Shown: positions 23,759-36,349, counted from the stretch's first letter. The stretch is 64,000 nucleotides of DNA from Mercenaria mercenaria (GCF_021730395.1 NC_069377.1:68525001-68589000); one strand, 5' to 3'. Numbers and translations are program-made. Notes: generated by a model from the letters alone, not told the origin.

Positions 23759-24337
23759 GGCTGGTGTGCCATGCTAACTGCCAAATGCTAAATGCCAAAT
23801 AGTGCAAAATGCTATTTGCCAAATGCTTTATGTTAAATATTGACTGTCAAACAGAAATTGTCAAATGATAAATGCTAATTGTTAATTGCCAAATGCAAAA
23901 CAATATATGCAAAATGCTTATTGCTAAGCGCTTATTCAAATAAGTGAGTGCATCCTTTAACATTCATTGGCTTTTGTTACATAACTTTGTCTCTTTAAAT
24001 ACTTTTTACTAATAAACGTTCCCATCACCAGTAGAACATGTTTTTGCTTCAATTCAGACTGATAGAACATCATATGTTTTCAAATTATAAAAGTTGCATC
24101 CATTAGTTTAAGAAATAAAGGTCATTCATTCATAAAAGTAAAGAATTTGATGATAAGCATTTATTATTTGGTAATAAGCATTAGCTACAGTTACAGCATT
24201 TGCCATTTAGCATTAAGCATACGGCATATAGCATTTGGCATGCAGTATTTAGCATTAAGTATTTGGCATTAAGTAATTGGCATTTCGCATTAAATATTTG
24301 TCATTTAGCATTTGCAATCAGCATGGCACACTGACCT
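23759..24337. mobile_element. Inverted-repeat element with arms of a short AAATGCTA/TGCCAAAT motif
   Basis: GGCTGGTGTGCCATGCTA at the left is answered by AGCATGGCACACTGACC at the right. The left arm to about 23940 is a run of AAATGC, TGCCAAAT and GCTAAAT words; the right arm from about 24170 holds their complements (GCATTTGGCATT). The core has no ORF. Confidence 0.75.
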
Positions 24338-24460
24338 CCCACAGAATATGGCGGATTTCACTCGAACTTAACCACGATATTTAACTGAAGAAATATGTGT
24401 GAAATTAGATAAGACACATACTTTTACATCAATTTTAGACTGTTTAAGAAATAATATATT

Positions 24461-24542
24461 GAGGGCTCAGAGCGAAACTAGTCTATCTGCTTCTATTTCT
24501 ATATTTCTATAAACACATAGACTAGTTTCGCTCTGAGCCCTC
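24461..24542. repeat. Perfect 26-bp inverted repeat with 30-nt loop
   Basis: 24461-24486 and 24517-24542 are exact reverse complements containing GCTCAGAGCGAAACTAGT. Beyond one mismatch, ATAT also pairs on the outside. As RNA or single-stranded DNA it would form a very stable hairpin. Confidence 0.9.
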
Positions 24543-24544
24543 GA

Positions 24545-24703
24545 TATCTCATCTTGTGATTTGTCGTTGAATAAAATCATTGTTTGGAGTTCAGATGCGA
24601 AGGAATTATATCACGAGGGCAGAACCCAACTGATATAGTAATACCCATCTGAACGATAAACAATGGTTTTATTCAAGAGCAAACCACTAAATGAGAAATT
24701 ATT
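24545..24703. mobile_element. Fold-back element directly abutting the 24461 hairpin
   Basis: Arms of about 54 bp pair imperfectly: GTTGAATAAAATCATTGTTT at the left against AAACAATGGTTTTATTCAA at the right, with further matches outside. The left arm is also found alone at 57331-57387. Confidence 0.75.
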
Positions 24704-25456
24704 TCGATTATAACACATTACAATGGATTTTTAAGTACATCCTTGATGAAATCCATCAAATATTTGCCTGTTTTCTGTTGGTTTCTTTTCCAGCACGCTG
24801 CTATGCTGTTTGACGCAATAATTGTGACGTCAGAAAAATGAACTGATCAATGTAAAATAACACAAAATAGTAACTTTCAGCCTTCTTTGTTTAATGGGAA
24901 AATGAATCAAGTCATGTTAGAATAATTTATAAAATCATTAGGCTTACATCTAATCAAGTAAATTACGACACCAAATGAAATGTTGCAAAATCACAGCAAG
25001 CTTCTAACTTGACTCCATTTCTATGTCTTGTCACCAAACTTGTAAGCACATGATCATAATAAATCATTTTTGAGGAAGTACTGTAATTCCCAAAATTTGG
25101 GCAAAGATGTCAAAACAATTTAGTTCTAGATGTTGAAAAAAGTGAATTTCTTACGAACAAAGTCGTTCACTATTGTCAAAATTACTTACATGAACGCATA
25201 TTTCAACAAATTAGCCCTTATTATGCCATAGTCAGTTTGAAGACGGTGTTGTTGGCAAATTCTACTTTCAGTTCCTCTACCTCCGTAGTGAAGAGTTATT
25301 GATACCCTGCGTCACCTACAACTTTTATTAAAAGCGAGGAACCATATCATGACCTTGACCTCGGACGTAAACAAACCGGCATGGAAAAGGTCAGACCATG
25401 CATATGCAACACTTAAAATAATTTATGTAAATTTTCACTTAAATCTACTATTAACA

Positions 25457-25901
25457 ATGGATATTCGTGAAGAAGAATTGCCACTGACACCAGTACGAAA
25501 GGAAATACTTTTGGACGATGTATTATCAACACTTAAATTTGGAAAATTTCATTTTAAAATGTTGATTCTCACATGTGGGGCTTATTTCTCAGCATGTGCA
25601 GAAATGATGTTGATAGTTTTTCTAAGCAAACCGATAAAATCAGAATGGAATTTAGATGATATGATATTTCCATTGTTACCATTTTGTTGTGGAATCATCA
25701 GTTTGATTAGCAGTTTCACGTTTGGTTCAGTCAGCGACAAATTTGGAAGACAGAGGCCATTGCTAGCTGCCTTGATTTCAGTTGCAGTCTTTGGCATTTC
25801 GTCGGCATTTGCTCCATATTTTTGGACGTTTGTGATACTAAGAGCATTCGTTTCTTTTGGAACCTCAGGAATAGAAACTGTAGACTTTGTCCTTCTTTTG
25901 G
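25457..25901 (+). CDS. SVOP-like transporter exon 1 (helices 1-4)
   Basis: Donor GTTAGT at 25902. The last base with AA of exon 2 makes Glu149. Motif A is complete. An in-frame upstream ATG at 25349 would add 36 residues that look untranslated. Confidence 0.85.
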
Positions 25902-28900
25902 GTTAGTATTATTTAAGCCTTAGTCAATTAATCGATTGAAATGAAGGAAATGAGCTAAGTATTAGCATTCAATTTAAGCTTGCAACATGTTTTCATATCC
26001 TTAATTTTCACTATTTTGATTGTAAATTTGATTGTATGTATATGATTTATGTACATGATATATCAATAAAATAGGGCCTACTGTTTAAACTAATTAATTG
26101 AAAACATATGTAAGTTTCGTTTCGTAAAAATCGTTTATATAATACACCACTGTATAATTCAAGTGTCAATCAGTTCATGGGAAAAAGTTTGAAATTTCAG
26201 TTTCATGAAGAAAAAAACGTTGTCGGCAATTTGACTGAATGATACAATATATAATTTGCTTGTTCTGTGTAGAAAATGACTGCGAAACTGTCAAGTTTAA
26301 AGAAATTTCCAACTTTCCGGAGTTGGTTAGTATGGGTTTAGAGCCGTAGTTATATGGACTGACTTCCCTTAGAATAATTATGTTGTCACGACATCCTTGC
26401 TAAATTCATCTAATTAATGCTATAGTAGACGCAACTTGACCGCGATGGTTGACCTTGGGCTGATTATTCATATCGATTATTTCATTATAGTAATCAAGGG
26501 TGCTTAGGGCAGCCATGTATATTTATATTGAATAAGTTTGTATACATTGCAGTATCAAAGTAAATATACTTACATTTGATCAATTAAAACTTTCAAATAC
26601 ACCAATTTTTATTTACATAAATTAACATTTCCTTTTTCTCGTGCAGCTCGTGTTTTACGTACACTCCTTTTCAATAATAGGTTGTGTCTCATTATGTATC
26701 ATAATACAAAGGTCAACCATCGGGGTCAAGTTGCGTCCACTATAGATCAACTTGATTATATAGTAAACATTTGATAGGTCCTAATGATAACTTTAATTCC
26801 AAATATTATGAGACGAAATGAAAGATACAAATAAGTTCAGAACAATAAGTGGCGTGTAAATAGTTCTAAATGTGTGCCTGTAAAATAACAGACAGAAATA
26901 AACAAAACTTGTGGATTAATTATTGAATAGACTACCAATAACAAATTGGAAATGTGTTTGGAAATAAATAAGGGAAAACGGAAACCACATTTATCGGTCT
27001 CGGAACTATGAACAATGTCACTCACGTCAAATATAACATATTTTTGTTGACAAATAGATTCCACACAAAAGGTACAGAAACCTAGTTACAATTCGTAAAA
27101 TGTCACTGCATTGTGATTTTCTCATATACATTTGCAGTTTGTGTCGCATATTTATCATAATTGTGACCGAATAAATTTCTTGTTTTGACAGTCAGATTCA
27201 GAGAAGATAAATACGCTGTCTTTGTCCTCAAATATCTCTGATCATATGCCAAATCAGATATTCGATATCTGTTTAAATGGTATCCATATTGATATTTCAA
27301 GCTTGGCAGGTTTCAATAAAAATAAAATTTCCATTGAAAACTGCATTTACGACATAATTGTACATTCAACAGCGGGTTTTGCAGTTTATCTCCAGATCCG
27401 ACTACTACGTAAGGATAACGCGTCTTTTTCATGTTATAACATCTGCAGAATCCCAATGAGCCCGGCAGCGTGTCCCAAAGGAGTCTGCAGATGTTATAAC
27501 ACGAAACGCTGTTCTGGTATAAAACGTGTAAAAAGCTAAAAAGAAATATCCATTTAAAAAAAATGTGTTGCCAGCGTCTGAGCGTGAGAAACTCACAGTT
27601 AACACACACGTTTACTCTTCTGTTAACCTCTTTCCCCCTGTCTCCCCTCCCCAGAAAAGACAAACTGAAAAGCAGTTTTATGCTAGAATACCTCTCAAAA
27701 CATAAAAAAGATTGTGGAGTATTACGAATTATAATTCAATATTGCTTAAGCTGATATTTCATCAGTGTAATATAAATACAGCTAATTATTTCCGAACTAT
27801 GTATGTACATGAACATTTTACTGAGTTACCAACAGTTTACATGTATACAGTGTCAACAGTGGCTGAATAGCTCTTTGGACCAGTTTTGGAACCGACAAAC
27901 ACTGGAGTTGCAAGTCTGTATGCATCCTTGAATGGAGAATAGTCTGTTCCACTGGTCTGTCTTAGCAATACAAAACGCGTGGAAGAGTCTAGAATGGAGA
28001 AATGCATGAACTGGATTTGGTTTGGAAGTTGGAGCGTTTCTATATACGATTTCAGAAATGAAAGCTTTGAACGTCCTGGGTCTCCATGTTGTAATTTTCA
28101 TTTACAGCTACAAACAAGCCAGTGTATTTTATAGATTTCGATAGTTAGAAAAATGAGCTCAAAGTACACCAGTTTAAAGCTGAATTTTAGTCAAAGTAAG
28201 ATCAAGGCCTGTAATTTTATCTCGGCTGACATTGAATATATCTTGAAACGTTTGATGTTCATGTCACAGATAGGTGCATACTTTGTCACGTAAGGCCATG
28301 TTTATTTAAAAATGGAAACTTATACAATCATATATATATAGCATGCTGAGGTTGGCCTTTTCGTATTTCAGAATTTTTACCAAAGAAGAATCGGGGATGT
28401 ACTATGGTTGTCATCACTCTGTGTGGTGCTTTTGGCGCACTGTGCTCCGCAGGTCTTGCTTGGGTCATCTTACCTAGGTTCGGATGGCGATGGTTTGTTG
28501 GCGCATGTGCAGTTCCCTCTTGTATTGTTCTGGCATACAGACTATGGTTCAAGTTTGAGTCTCCACGATACCTGTACATCAGTGGGCAGAGACACCGAGG
28601 ACTGGAAGTATTGAAAGAAATAGCCAAACAAAATAATACCAATTTACCGGAAGGTATTGTTTTATATATGTACATGTACAATATGTACTGTCAACACTTA
28701 TATACACCTTAGTTTCAAGTTTCAAGTTTTATTTCATTCAACTAGAAGGGCATACGCCCATATGTGGTACATATACATCATATATACATGGCAACAGTGA
28801 ACATGTAAAAATAATCTTGATCAAAATTAAAACGATCACTTTCACCTTAATACAATATACCATTAATATTATGTGAATGGATATAATATGACTAAAGCTA

Positions 28901-30044
28901 CATTTGTATCCCACGGACTCGTTGTAGGAGTAGCCTATGCCACAATATTTCAAGCTATGAAGAAGTAGATTCTTTAAGAATGTTAATTTGTTTTATAAAG
29001 CTGGAACTGAGTTATCGCGTATTAGAAGTGACGAAGAGTTTAGTACTGGCATTTTTGTTCGTTATTCTTGTTATGCCAGTAAGTTTTAAACGCTGCTAGA
29101 AGTATGCATATTTAGTTATAATAATCATGATGAAAATGTTCCATAACATGATGTCATAAAGCTTATTTTCGTAGTTCAGCCATCTAGGTTCTGATTGGCA
29201 ACATTTTAGAGCATACTGATTTTAGCTGTAAATACCAGTAGCGGCCGAATACAATATCTAAGTTTAACACTTATTTCAATGATTTTCAGGGGATATTGTG
29301 TGTCCACCGAGTCCCGAGCGCGGAAGAGTACAGGATCTGTTTTCTAAGAAACTACGTGGAAGGACCGTATTTTCAATGTTGGTTTGGTTTTTTCAATCAA
29401 TGGGTTTTTGGGGCGTTACAATGTATCTGCCAGAATACCTAGGGTCCATAGATATAGACCCATATTTCAACATGTTTGCCGTTTACATTGGAGAAATACC
29501 AGGTCTATGTTTAACTATGGTATTTATAGAACATAGGAAACTCGGCAGGGTACGGTGCTTGAGGTTATTCTCGTTTTCTACAGCCATAGGACTTCTTTTA
29601 TTTGCATTTATTAATGTACCTATAGCTAAAACAGTATTTGTTGTATTGGTATATTTCTTTATGGTACCAATTTATTCAATACTCAACACATATACACCCG
29701 AGCTATATCCTACCGACAGCAGAAGTATTGCCATAGCCTCCATGTACATGGTGATAGCATTTCCTGGTATTATCACAGCGTTCATTGGAGCGTCTGTCCT
29801 GTCCACAAATATCACGTGGTTGTATCCGACAGTTGCCGCCGGATTTTTCTCGTTACAATTTCTCTTCACCTTTGGCCTCACCTCTGAAACTGCGGGACGG
29901 TCGCTGAACGACACGAAGCAGACTACCCAAGCGGACATGATCTCACAAGCAGCAGTGACTACGCCAGTTGTCCAAAACGGCAGTATCGGAAATGGAGATG
30001 TAGGGAATAATTGCGATGTAACAGACGCTTCTCCAATGTTATGA
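25457..30044 (+). CDS. SVOP/SV2-like major facilitator superfamily transporter
   Basis: Exons 25457-25901, 28372-28653 and 29290-30044 join in phase (1 and 1) to a 493-residue protein, a full MFS length. Exon 1 has the SVOP-type opening LDDVLSTLKFGKFHFKMLIL, an AEMM stretch in the first membrane helix, and the MFS motif A GSVSDKFGRQR (residues 90-100) between helices 2 and 3. Exon 2 begins EFLPKKNRG after helix 4 and runs helices 5-6 with GWRWFVGACAVPS. Exon 3 holds the central loop (RGRVQDLFS) and helices 7-12, with NTYTPELYPTDSRS matching the second-half motif of the family, and a polar tail. SVOP and SV2 are multi-pass membrane proteins, mostly vesicular; the substrate here cannot be told. 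The ATG at 25457 (ACAATGG) is preferred over the in-frame ATG at 25349, since it starts just before the conserved part. Confidence 0.88.
26420..26745. mobile_element. MITE with ~37-bp terminal inverted repeats
   Basis: The left arm CTATAGTAGACGCAACTTGA (26420 on) pairs with the right arm ending CAAGTTGCGTCCACTATAG. The inner GATGGTTGACCTT also pairs with AAGGTCAACCATC. No ORF. Lies in intron 1 of the SVOP-like gene. A TA target duplication is possible. Confidence 0.85.
27432..27501. repeat. Perfect 18-bp inverted repeat, 34-nt loop
   Basis: TGTTATAACATCTGCAGA (27432-27449) and its exact reverse complement (27484-27501). The rest of this intron (25902-28371), apart from the MITE at 26420, shows nothing I can name. 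Confidence 0.85.
28372..28653 (+). CDS. SVOP-like transporter exon 2 (helices 5-6)
   Basis: Acceptor cag ending 28371, donor GT at 28654. It encodes EFLPKKNRGCTMVVITLCG to NNTNLPE. The ORFs in other frames here are shadows. Confidence 0.9.
29290..30044 (+). CDS. SVOP-like transporter exon 3 (helices 7-12, stop)
   Basis: Acceptor cag at 29287-29289. It encodes GDIVCPPSPERGRVQDLFS through NTYTPELYPTDSRS to a Thr/Asn/Gly-rich tail ending DASPML and TGA at 30042. An AATAAA at 30627-30632 may end the transcript, giving a 3' UTR of about 0.6 kb. Confidence 0.9.
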
Positions 30045-31359
30045 TGTACATTTTGTCTGTATAACAGCCTAGTTGTAACTATTTTGCCCAAACATAAGCG
30101 ACTTAAGTCAGCGTTGTTATTGTGTTCTCTTAGCCATATCCGAGATTTACGAACGTCTTGTTCAATTTATTTTAAATTATTTTGAAACAGGGTCTCCCTG
30201 CAAGGTATTAGTCCAGATATTTTTATAGTCCCATTGTTTTTCACAGGGCATTCGTGTATAAGTATTCAGCAGAAGTACCACGTACTCGTGCATTACAGAT
30301 TTTCAAATGTTACAATCACGTTTCAGTTTTATATCTAGATGGTTTGTTTTTCATGTGGTTGGAGGAGTGGGTTGTTTATAAGAAGTAGTATCAGTCATGT
30401 TACCAAAGAATTTTTACTTATTCAAAGTTTGTATTTCAACCACAAACGTATTACTGAATTGAAATTGATAGAATCTTGCTTGAACAGTTCTTTTCAAACA
30501 TGATCTAAGGTCAGTGCATTATTTAAATCAAGGACGACAGCGGAAATTTCCCTTTGACCTTGGTAAATATTTAGTGACTCCTTATAAACATCAGAAAAGC
30601 TTGACCTATACCTTTGTTTTTAGGAAAATAAATATTTCATGTTTTCAATTTAGACAAAATTAAAAAAAAAAATCAGGCTTATTCTGGTCTCGGAAGTAAA
30701 TTTAGGGTATGTGTGAATACACAAAATCAGGGTTTGTGTTAATGCTCACGAATGTTTTTTTTGTTTTGTTAAACCAAAATGAGACTTACAAAACAGGGTA
30801 CTTGCAAAACAGCGATTCTCTTACACTATTTGGTTTAAACATATCTATTCCCAAGAATAAACATACTTATATTTACATACTAACATTTCAAGTATTGTTG
30901 ATGGAAAGGAATAGAACGAAAGACAAGTCTTATTGCGTTCTTCTCCTAGCTTATATTTAATAGATATTGTAATTTAGAAATAGTTCACCCAAATGTTACA
31001 GATATAGAATGCAACAAAACTTGTAGTTTTAGTTCCTGTAATGTAACTTACTTGAACTGTAATTCTGCACGTTTGAATACAATGTAGAACTTTATTAAAT
31101 CATATTGTTTGAAAACATCACTTATCCGGAAGAAATTATACCAATAAAAAAAGATAATGTCGTGTGCTTAATTTTTTATTAGACTGACAAATTATTGGCC
31201 CTCAGGTCAATTTTCATAGTTTGGATTTCTATGTGAAAGCCACACATTTGCGCGTAAAGAAAAAAACTCTAAAATACCTATTTGCAATCATATGACCAAA
31301 TAGAATGTGTAGGTCCATGTGCATCTTGTAAAATGTTGGAAAGCTTTTAATAAGACTAG

Positions 31360-31760
31360 CATCAATTACTTACCTCACCAAGGCGACTTACAGAGCACGC
31401 AACTCTGGTCACAAGTCCAAGGTTAAGGTCACACTTGAAGGTCAAAGATCAGGTAGCTTAACCTCGTGTCGACTCCGTATCGTCTAAACGTCTTGATTTT
31501 CATAAAACCAGCATCAGTTGTTTACTTCATCAAGACGATTTACAGAGAATATGACCCGTGTCACTATTTCAAGGTGTCCATTCCATATCGTCTAAAACAC
31601 TTTTAATGAATTTTATGAAATTAGCATCAGTTAACCTCCTCCAGTCGGCGTGCAGAGTGCAAAACCCAGGTTACTAGGTCCAGGGTCAAGGTCACACTTG
31701 AGGTCAAAGGTTATGGTCACAACATTTTACTTTCCCTGCATCCCTTTCCTTTCATAGCGT
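31360..31760. repeat. ~150-bp degenerate tandem repeat, about three units
   Basis: CATCAATTACTTACCTCACC, CATCAGTTGTTTACTTCATC and CATCAGTTAACCTCCTCCAG open three units. Each continues with ACAGAG or GCAGAG and, in two of them, an AAGGTCACACTTGA block. The flanks 30650-31360 and 31760-33960 show no gene; the plus ORF at 32629 matches nothing I know. Confidence 0.6.
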
Positions 31761-34141
31761 CGTCTTGAGGTATTAATCGCCGTTAATGTTACTTTAGTTT
31801 TGAATTATTTTTACATTAAAACATATCTTTTGTCAAAATTAATCTTAAGCAAAATAATAGCGCTAACATTTAAGACAGGGAATATAATTGGTTCAAGACA
31901 ATAGGGTCATAATGCCTTTGTTTATAACGTGGCAGCCACATGCTTTGTTCTAAATATAAAATGTACTAATTTCTTATTAATTTAAGTTTTTCCGCAAATA
32001 TTTGTAAAAGGTATGAACACTGATTAACATATTAGGAGGTATTACAGAAACCATTATCATTCATTAACCTCACTTTAGGACTGTAACTATGCAAATTCAT
32101 GTGTAATATTGAAAGTAGCATTTTTCTTACCATGTAATATGCATATTCTCTACATGGATAGCTCTGCACTGTTAGACTAGCCACTAGACTGATAATAAAT
32201 ATATTTCTACAATTTCCTTTTTTTCAATGAATTCAGTTTTATAGAGACAAAAGCTAGTCTATTTTAGAGATTTTCACAGGGGAATGATGTTGAAATTATC
32301 ATGATATTGGACATGGCTCAGTTCACTACATTTAATCATAAAAATGTAAAAAAGATATATCATAGTCTAGGAGCTAGTCTACTGCACTGTCTATGACATA
32401 AAAATAAAAGCATTGTGGAACTTTAACTTTACCGGTGAAGTTCTTTTTATCACCACATATGAGAAGTCCAATACTTGCACATACGTAGATTTTAGCATAA
32501 TATTTTGTTGTAAGATGTTTTATATCATTGTATTTATTTTGTTTAGTGATACAATGTAATCATAAGATTTACATTAAATTATAAAGCTTGCATTACATTC
32601 CTGTCATTGAAAGCCATTTAGCTGAAAAGTGCATCACGACAACATCTTCCCCAATATTTTCCTAACACCTCATTGCAATCTCTCAGAACAAGATAGTAGC
32701 TTTCTTGCATGGAGTTTTCTCGGAGCTGCTCTAGTTGGTCTTGGTCCTTCAAAAAATGATGATGGACGAATCATTTTATTTGCTTCAGTGGACTATAAAA
32801 CTATGATCATTCTTGTTTTGTCCGTTTGGAGATTTTAAAGACCTTTCCCAGAATGTATTAGGTTATATACTTTCTAGATACAAACCTTTGAGGAGTTTAG
32901 CGAATATAATTTCATAAAACCTTATACGTCACCTTAATGGTTTATGTATATGAAATAGAAAAGACTCGTTACATATGCTTTTCTATCTGAGAGCTTTTTT
33001 GTCAGTTCAAGCGGAACTGTCTGACCACTGGCTCATTTTTACTTTGTTTGATCCTCAGCATTTCCAAATTTCTAAAGGGGTCATACACCTTCCCCTGTCG
33101 CTATATATATAGATCTTGTCCAAACTTTGTCTGAAAATCCTCTCAGACATGTCGTATGGTTTTGCCAAGTAGTTCATCGCATTACGAGAACTGAAAAAGA
33201 AAGCGTTTGATTTGCACCAAACCTGGTTTTAACTTATAGCATGACACCCAGTGGCAAAAGCAAATCGCAGAAATTTAATTAAAAAAAAACCTTATTGCTG
33301 TTAAGTTTGTGTATCTTATGAAGCAGAGTATCGAGTGAAATTTGTTTTTACGACTAGCCAGTGATACTTTAATTTATTAATTTAATGTGTTTTTAAACAG
33401 GGTACTTGCGTTTCCATAGAATCATAGACAGAAGACATAGATACAAGACCGCTGCAACATGTAGAATATACACGTCATGATGTCACATATTCTCTGCCCG
33501 TCAGTATACACCCTTCCGTCAGTCACAATACGTGGATCCTACGATACTTTTAAATATAAGGCATTGTTTTGCAATAAAATAAATAGAGTAATGGAGAATA
33601 TGCAGACCGTTTAATTTCGTTACTACATCTGAAAATGCAGTTGCTATAGCAACAAAATGCGGTTGTTCTGAAAACAAATATACATACACATAAAATACAC
33701 ATATTTTATAACAATTATTCAGGTTTGTGCAGGGCACATATATTGCGCGCTTGTACACTACATATGTAGAAATGGTACACAATTTAGACATTTTACATAG
33801 ATATATTAGGTGAAATGCGTTGACTTCCCTAAATGAACGTCACAAAGAACGGCATCCCAAAGTACATCAGTGCCAAAGCATTTGACAAAGATTTACGCTC
33901 GCTTATTCTAAGACTACAACAAGGAAGGATATTGCACAAGTCCCGGTGTCCGCGTTCGCATTGGTTAAAGTGTTCTTTTATGAAGTCCGATATCTTCTTC
34001 ATTACTTAATATTCGATAGAAACTTGCTGTTCTTGCCCAAAGTGACAATGTATATTTTAGTTTAATAAGATGCGTAATCATACGTGCACTATTTCCAGGG
34101 TTATGCCTCTTTATAACTTAGACATTTTGGTTAAAGTTTTT

Positions 34142-34594
34142 AGCTCGACTATTTGAAATTTTTGTAACCACCCTTTCGTCCGCGTCCATATCACAAAAGT
34201 TTGGCATGTAAGCAGGTTTCTCAACAACAGCTAGGCCAAACGCTTTCAAACTTCAGACGTGCCTTCAAAATCATTAGATGACCGCCGAGGACAAGTTACT
34301 TAACTATAGCTTCTATTTTGTCAAAGTTATGCCCCTTTTTAACATAGAAATTTTGTGAAAGTTCAGCATGTGGGCATTCATTTTCACGAACTACAGAACA
34401 AAATATTTTCAGATTCCAAATATCTTTAGTATTATGATATGAAATGGCAAGTTTCAAAATTCCGGCTTACATTTTGGAAAAAATATGCCCTCATTTCATT
34501 TTAGAAAATTTTGCTAAAGTTTTTGTATGTACGCTACAGCTTTAGTGGAAGGGATTCAAATAGTCGAGCGCGTTGTCATCAGACAGCTCTTGTT
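34142..34594 (+). mobile_element. CTCTTGTT-ended element, TCGACTATTTGAA family, 453 bp
   Basis: It starts AGCTCGACTATTTGAAA after TTTTT and ends TTCAAATAGTCGAGCG, a stem-loop with GACAGCTCTTGTT. It is inserted between GTTAAAGTTTTT and ATAAAGTCCATG of the host array, and the sister unit near 34735 reads through without it. No clear target duplication. Same family as 7158-8464 with fewer tandem units. Confidence 0.85.
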
Positions 34595-34777
34595 ATAAAG
34601 TCCATGTTTTCTTCATTACTTAAGATATTCAGTTGATACTTGTTGTGCTTGCTCATAGCGACAATGTACTTAAATGTGACGAGACAATATTTCCGCAGTT
34701 ATGCCCCTTCTATATCTTAGAAACTTCGAGTAAAGTTTTTGAGTAAAATTCAATATTCTTTTCATTACTTCAGATAT

Positions 34778-36050
34778 TGTAGTGCGCCGGTAAATCAATC
34801 CTACTTTCGTTTTCACAACACACGTGCTCTTCGGTGTTTTGCAATACATATGCGATATTTTAGTGTCAAATATTTAGTAACTCATCGGCTTATGTATTTT
34901 TCTATAAAAGATTCACTTACTGACTACAAAATCCATATTTTAAGCCTTAATTATCCAGTTTTTCCATGTTAAAACACTTCAGTTTATTGTGTCGTCCACC
35001 ATATTGTATGCTGTTTAGGCGTGACGTCATACACGTGCAAGTAGTTATTATTTACGTCATCAAGTTTCCTAGATCTAGTACATTTTTCTAGTAGGGGGTT
35101 CCTGTCTATACTGTTTGACGAAAACTTTTATTATTTATTCGTATATTTTAGCGCACATTCAACTACCACTCCTTATATTGTACTTTTATATTTATATGAT
35201 GATTGTTCGCAGAGATATTATCTTTTTACTGCTATTAAGCCGTGCACATGTACGTCTTTTCTACTGCTGTTTGAGGTGTCGGAACTGTTTGAAATACTTT
35301 TGCGCCCCTTTGTTAGTTTTTCTTGAACTATCTCAAACACTGTTGATTTTGTTTGAAGTACCCGTATATAAGGCGGTGTTTACTGTTTGACAGCACTCCG
35401 CAGCCAGTAAAATCTTGAGCATAGCTTTCTGTAGAAATTCGTTTCAGCACTATAAATCCATTATAAAATACCTTAGCATTTATTTGGTAATAATACGTTA
35501 TATTTAACATAATAATTTTAAAGCATTAATAGAAATACTTTGTTAATTCTTAAGGTTTAGCTTTCTGAATCTCGTTTGGTAATTTTTCGGAAACATTCTG
35601 CAGTTTTCTTAATTTTATCGTAGATAAAATACCAGTGATTTATAGGATTCTTAATTCTTGTATTTAGTAAGCCACCGACACCTCACTTGATATTTGAATA
35701 ATGCTATTGTTGCTTTGAATAGTTGTTTGTTGCCGACATTGTTCAATTTCGGTATTTTTCTAGATCTAGTCAAGTATCTTACCATTAATAAATTTCATAA
35801 ACCGTTAGAGCTCTTTCTTATTTTCTTGAGTTTAGCCCTTATATTTATTTCACCCATAGCTGCGGAGTCATTTGTGGTGTTCTGTGTCCGTCCGTGAGTC
35901 CGTTTTTCATTTGACACTCTGTCAAAGTTTTAGCCAGTTTTAGCGTTGCCCGTCTGTCTGACTGTCTGATGTTCTGACAGTAAATGTGCCGGACTGTGTG
36001 ATTTAGTAGAACCACACATCTGTCACTGCGAGCGTTACCAGCTCGCAACA
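34778..36050. mobile_element. Candidate solo LTR, ~1.27 kb, fossil
   Basis: The segment begins TGTAGTGCG and ends CGCAACA, so TG...CA, and ATAT stands on both sides. A sister repeat unit near 34623 shows the empty site AGATATTCAGTTG. Inside, a TATATAAG box lies near 35365 and an AATAAA near 35786, as expected of an LTR's promoter and polyA signal. There is no internal coding part, so this would be a solo remnant; family unknown. A DNA transposon with 5-bp ATATT duplication is the alternative, since the two ends are weakly inverted (TGCG...GGTAA). Confidence 0.55.
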
Positions 36051-36349
36051 ATATTCAGTTGAAACTTGTTGTATTTGCTCATAGTGGCAATGTACGTTAG
36101 TTTGACAAGATGCGTAATTCTACCCGCAGTATTTCCAGAGTTGTATCCCTTCCTAACGTTTCTGGTTAAAGAGTACCATACTGCGATTTTAACCATTGCA
36201 GATAACCTACTAAGTTAAGACAAAACAGATACTGATTGAAACTTTTCACAAGTTATTCAGATGAAAGCCCTGAATTGTAGTTTGTCCCTTTTTGGTCTAG
36301 GACCAAAACTAATGCAGCCATACAAATGTTTGTGTCAGAGCCAGGGGCG

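Larger units (their letters stand above)
33964..36180 (+). repeat. ~165-bp tandem array hit by two insertions
   Basis: Three units share CTTCATTACTT, ATATTCAGTTGA-type and GACAATGTA blocks: 33964-34141, 34595-34738, and a third split into 34739-34777 and 36051-36180. The first break is a CTCTTGTT element (34142-34594) and the second is the segment 34778-36050. Intact sister units show both empty sites. Confidence 0.75.

Noticed and set aside
28404-28712. Overlapping plus and minus ORFs at the transporter exon 2
   Set aside because: Only the plus frame with EFLPKKNRG continues the transporter. The others are shadows.
32629-32838. 69-codon plus ORF
   Set aside because: Looks protein-like for a short stretch, but has no known match and no splice partner nearby.
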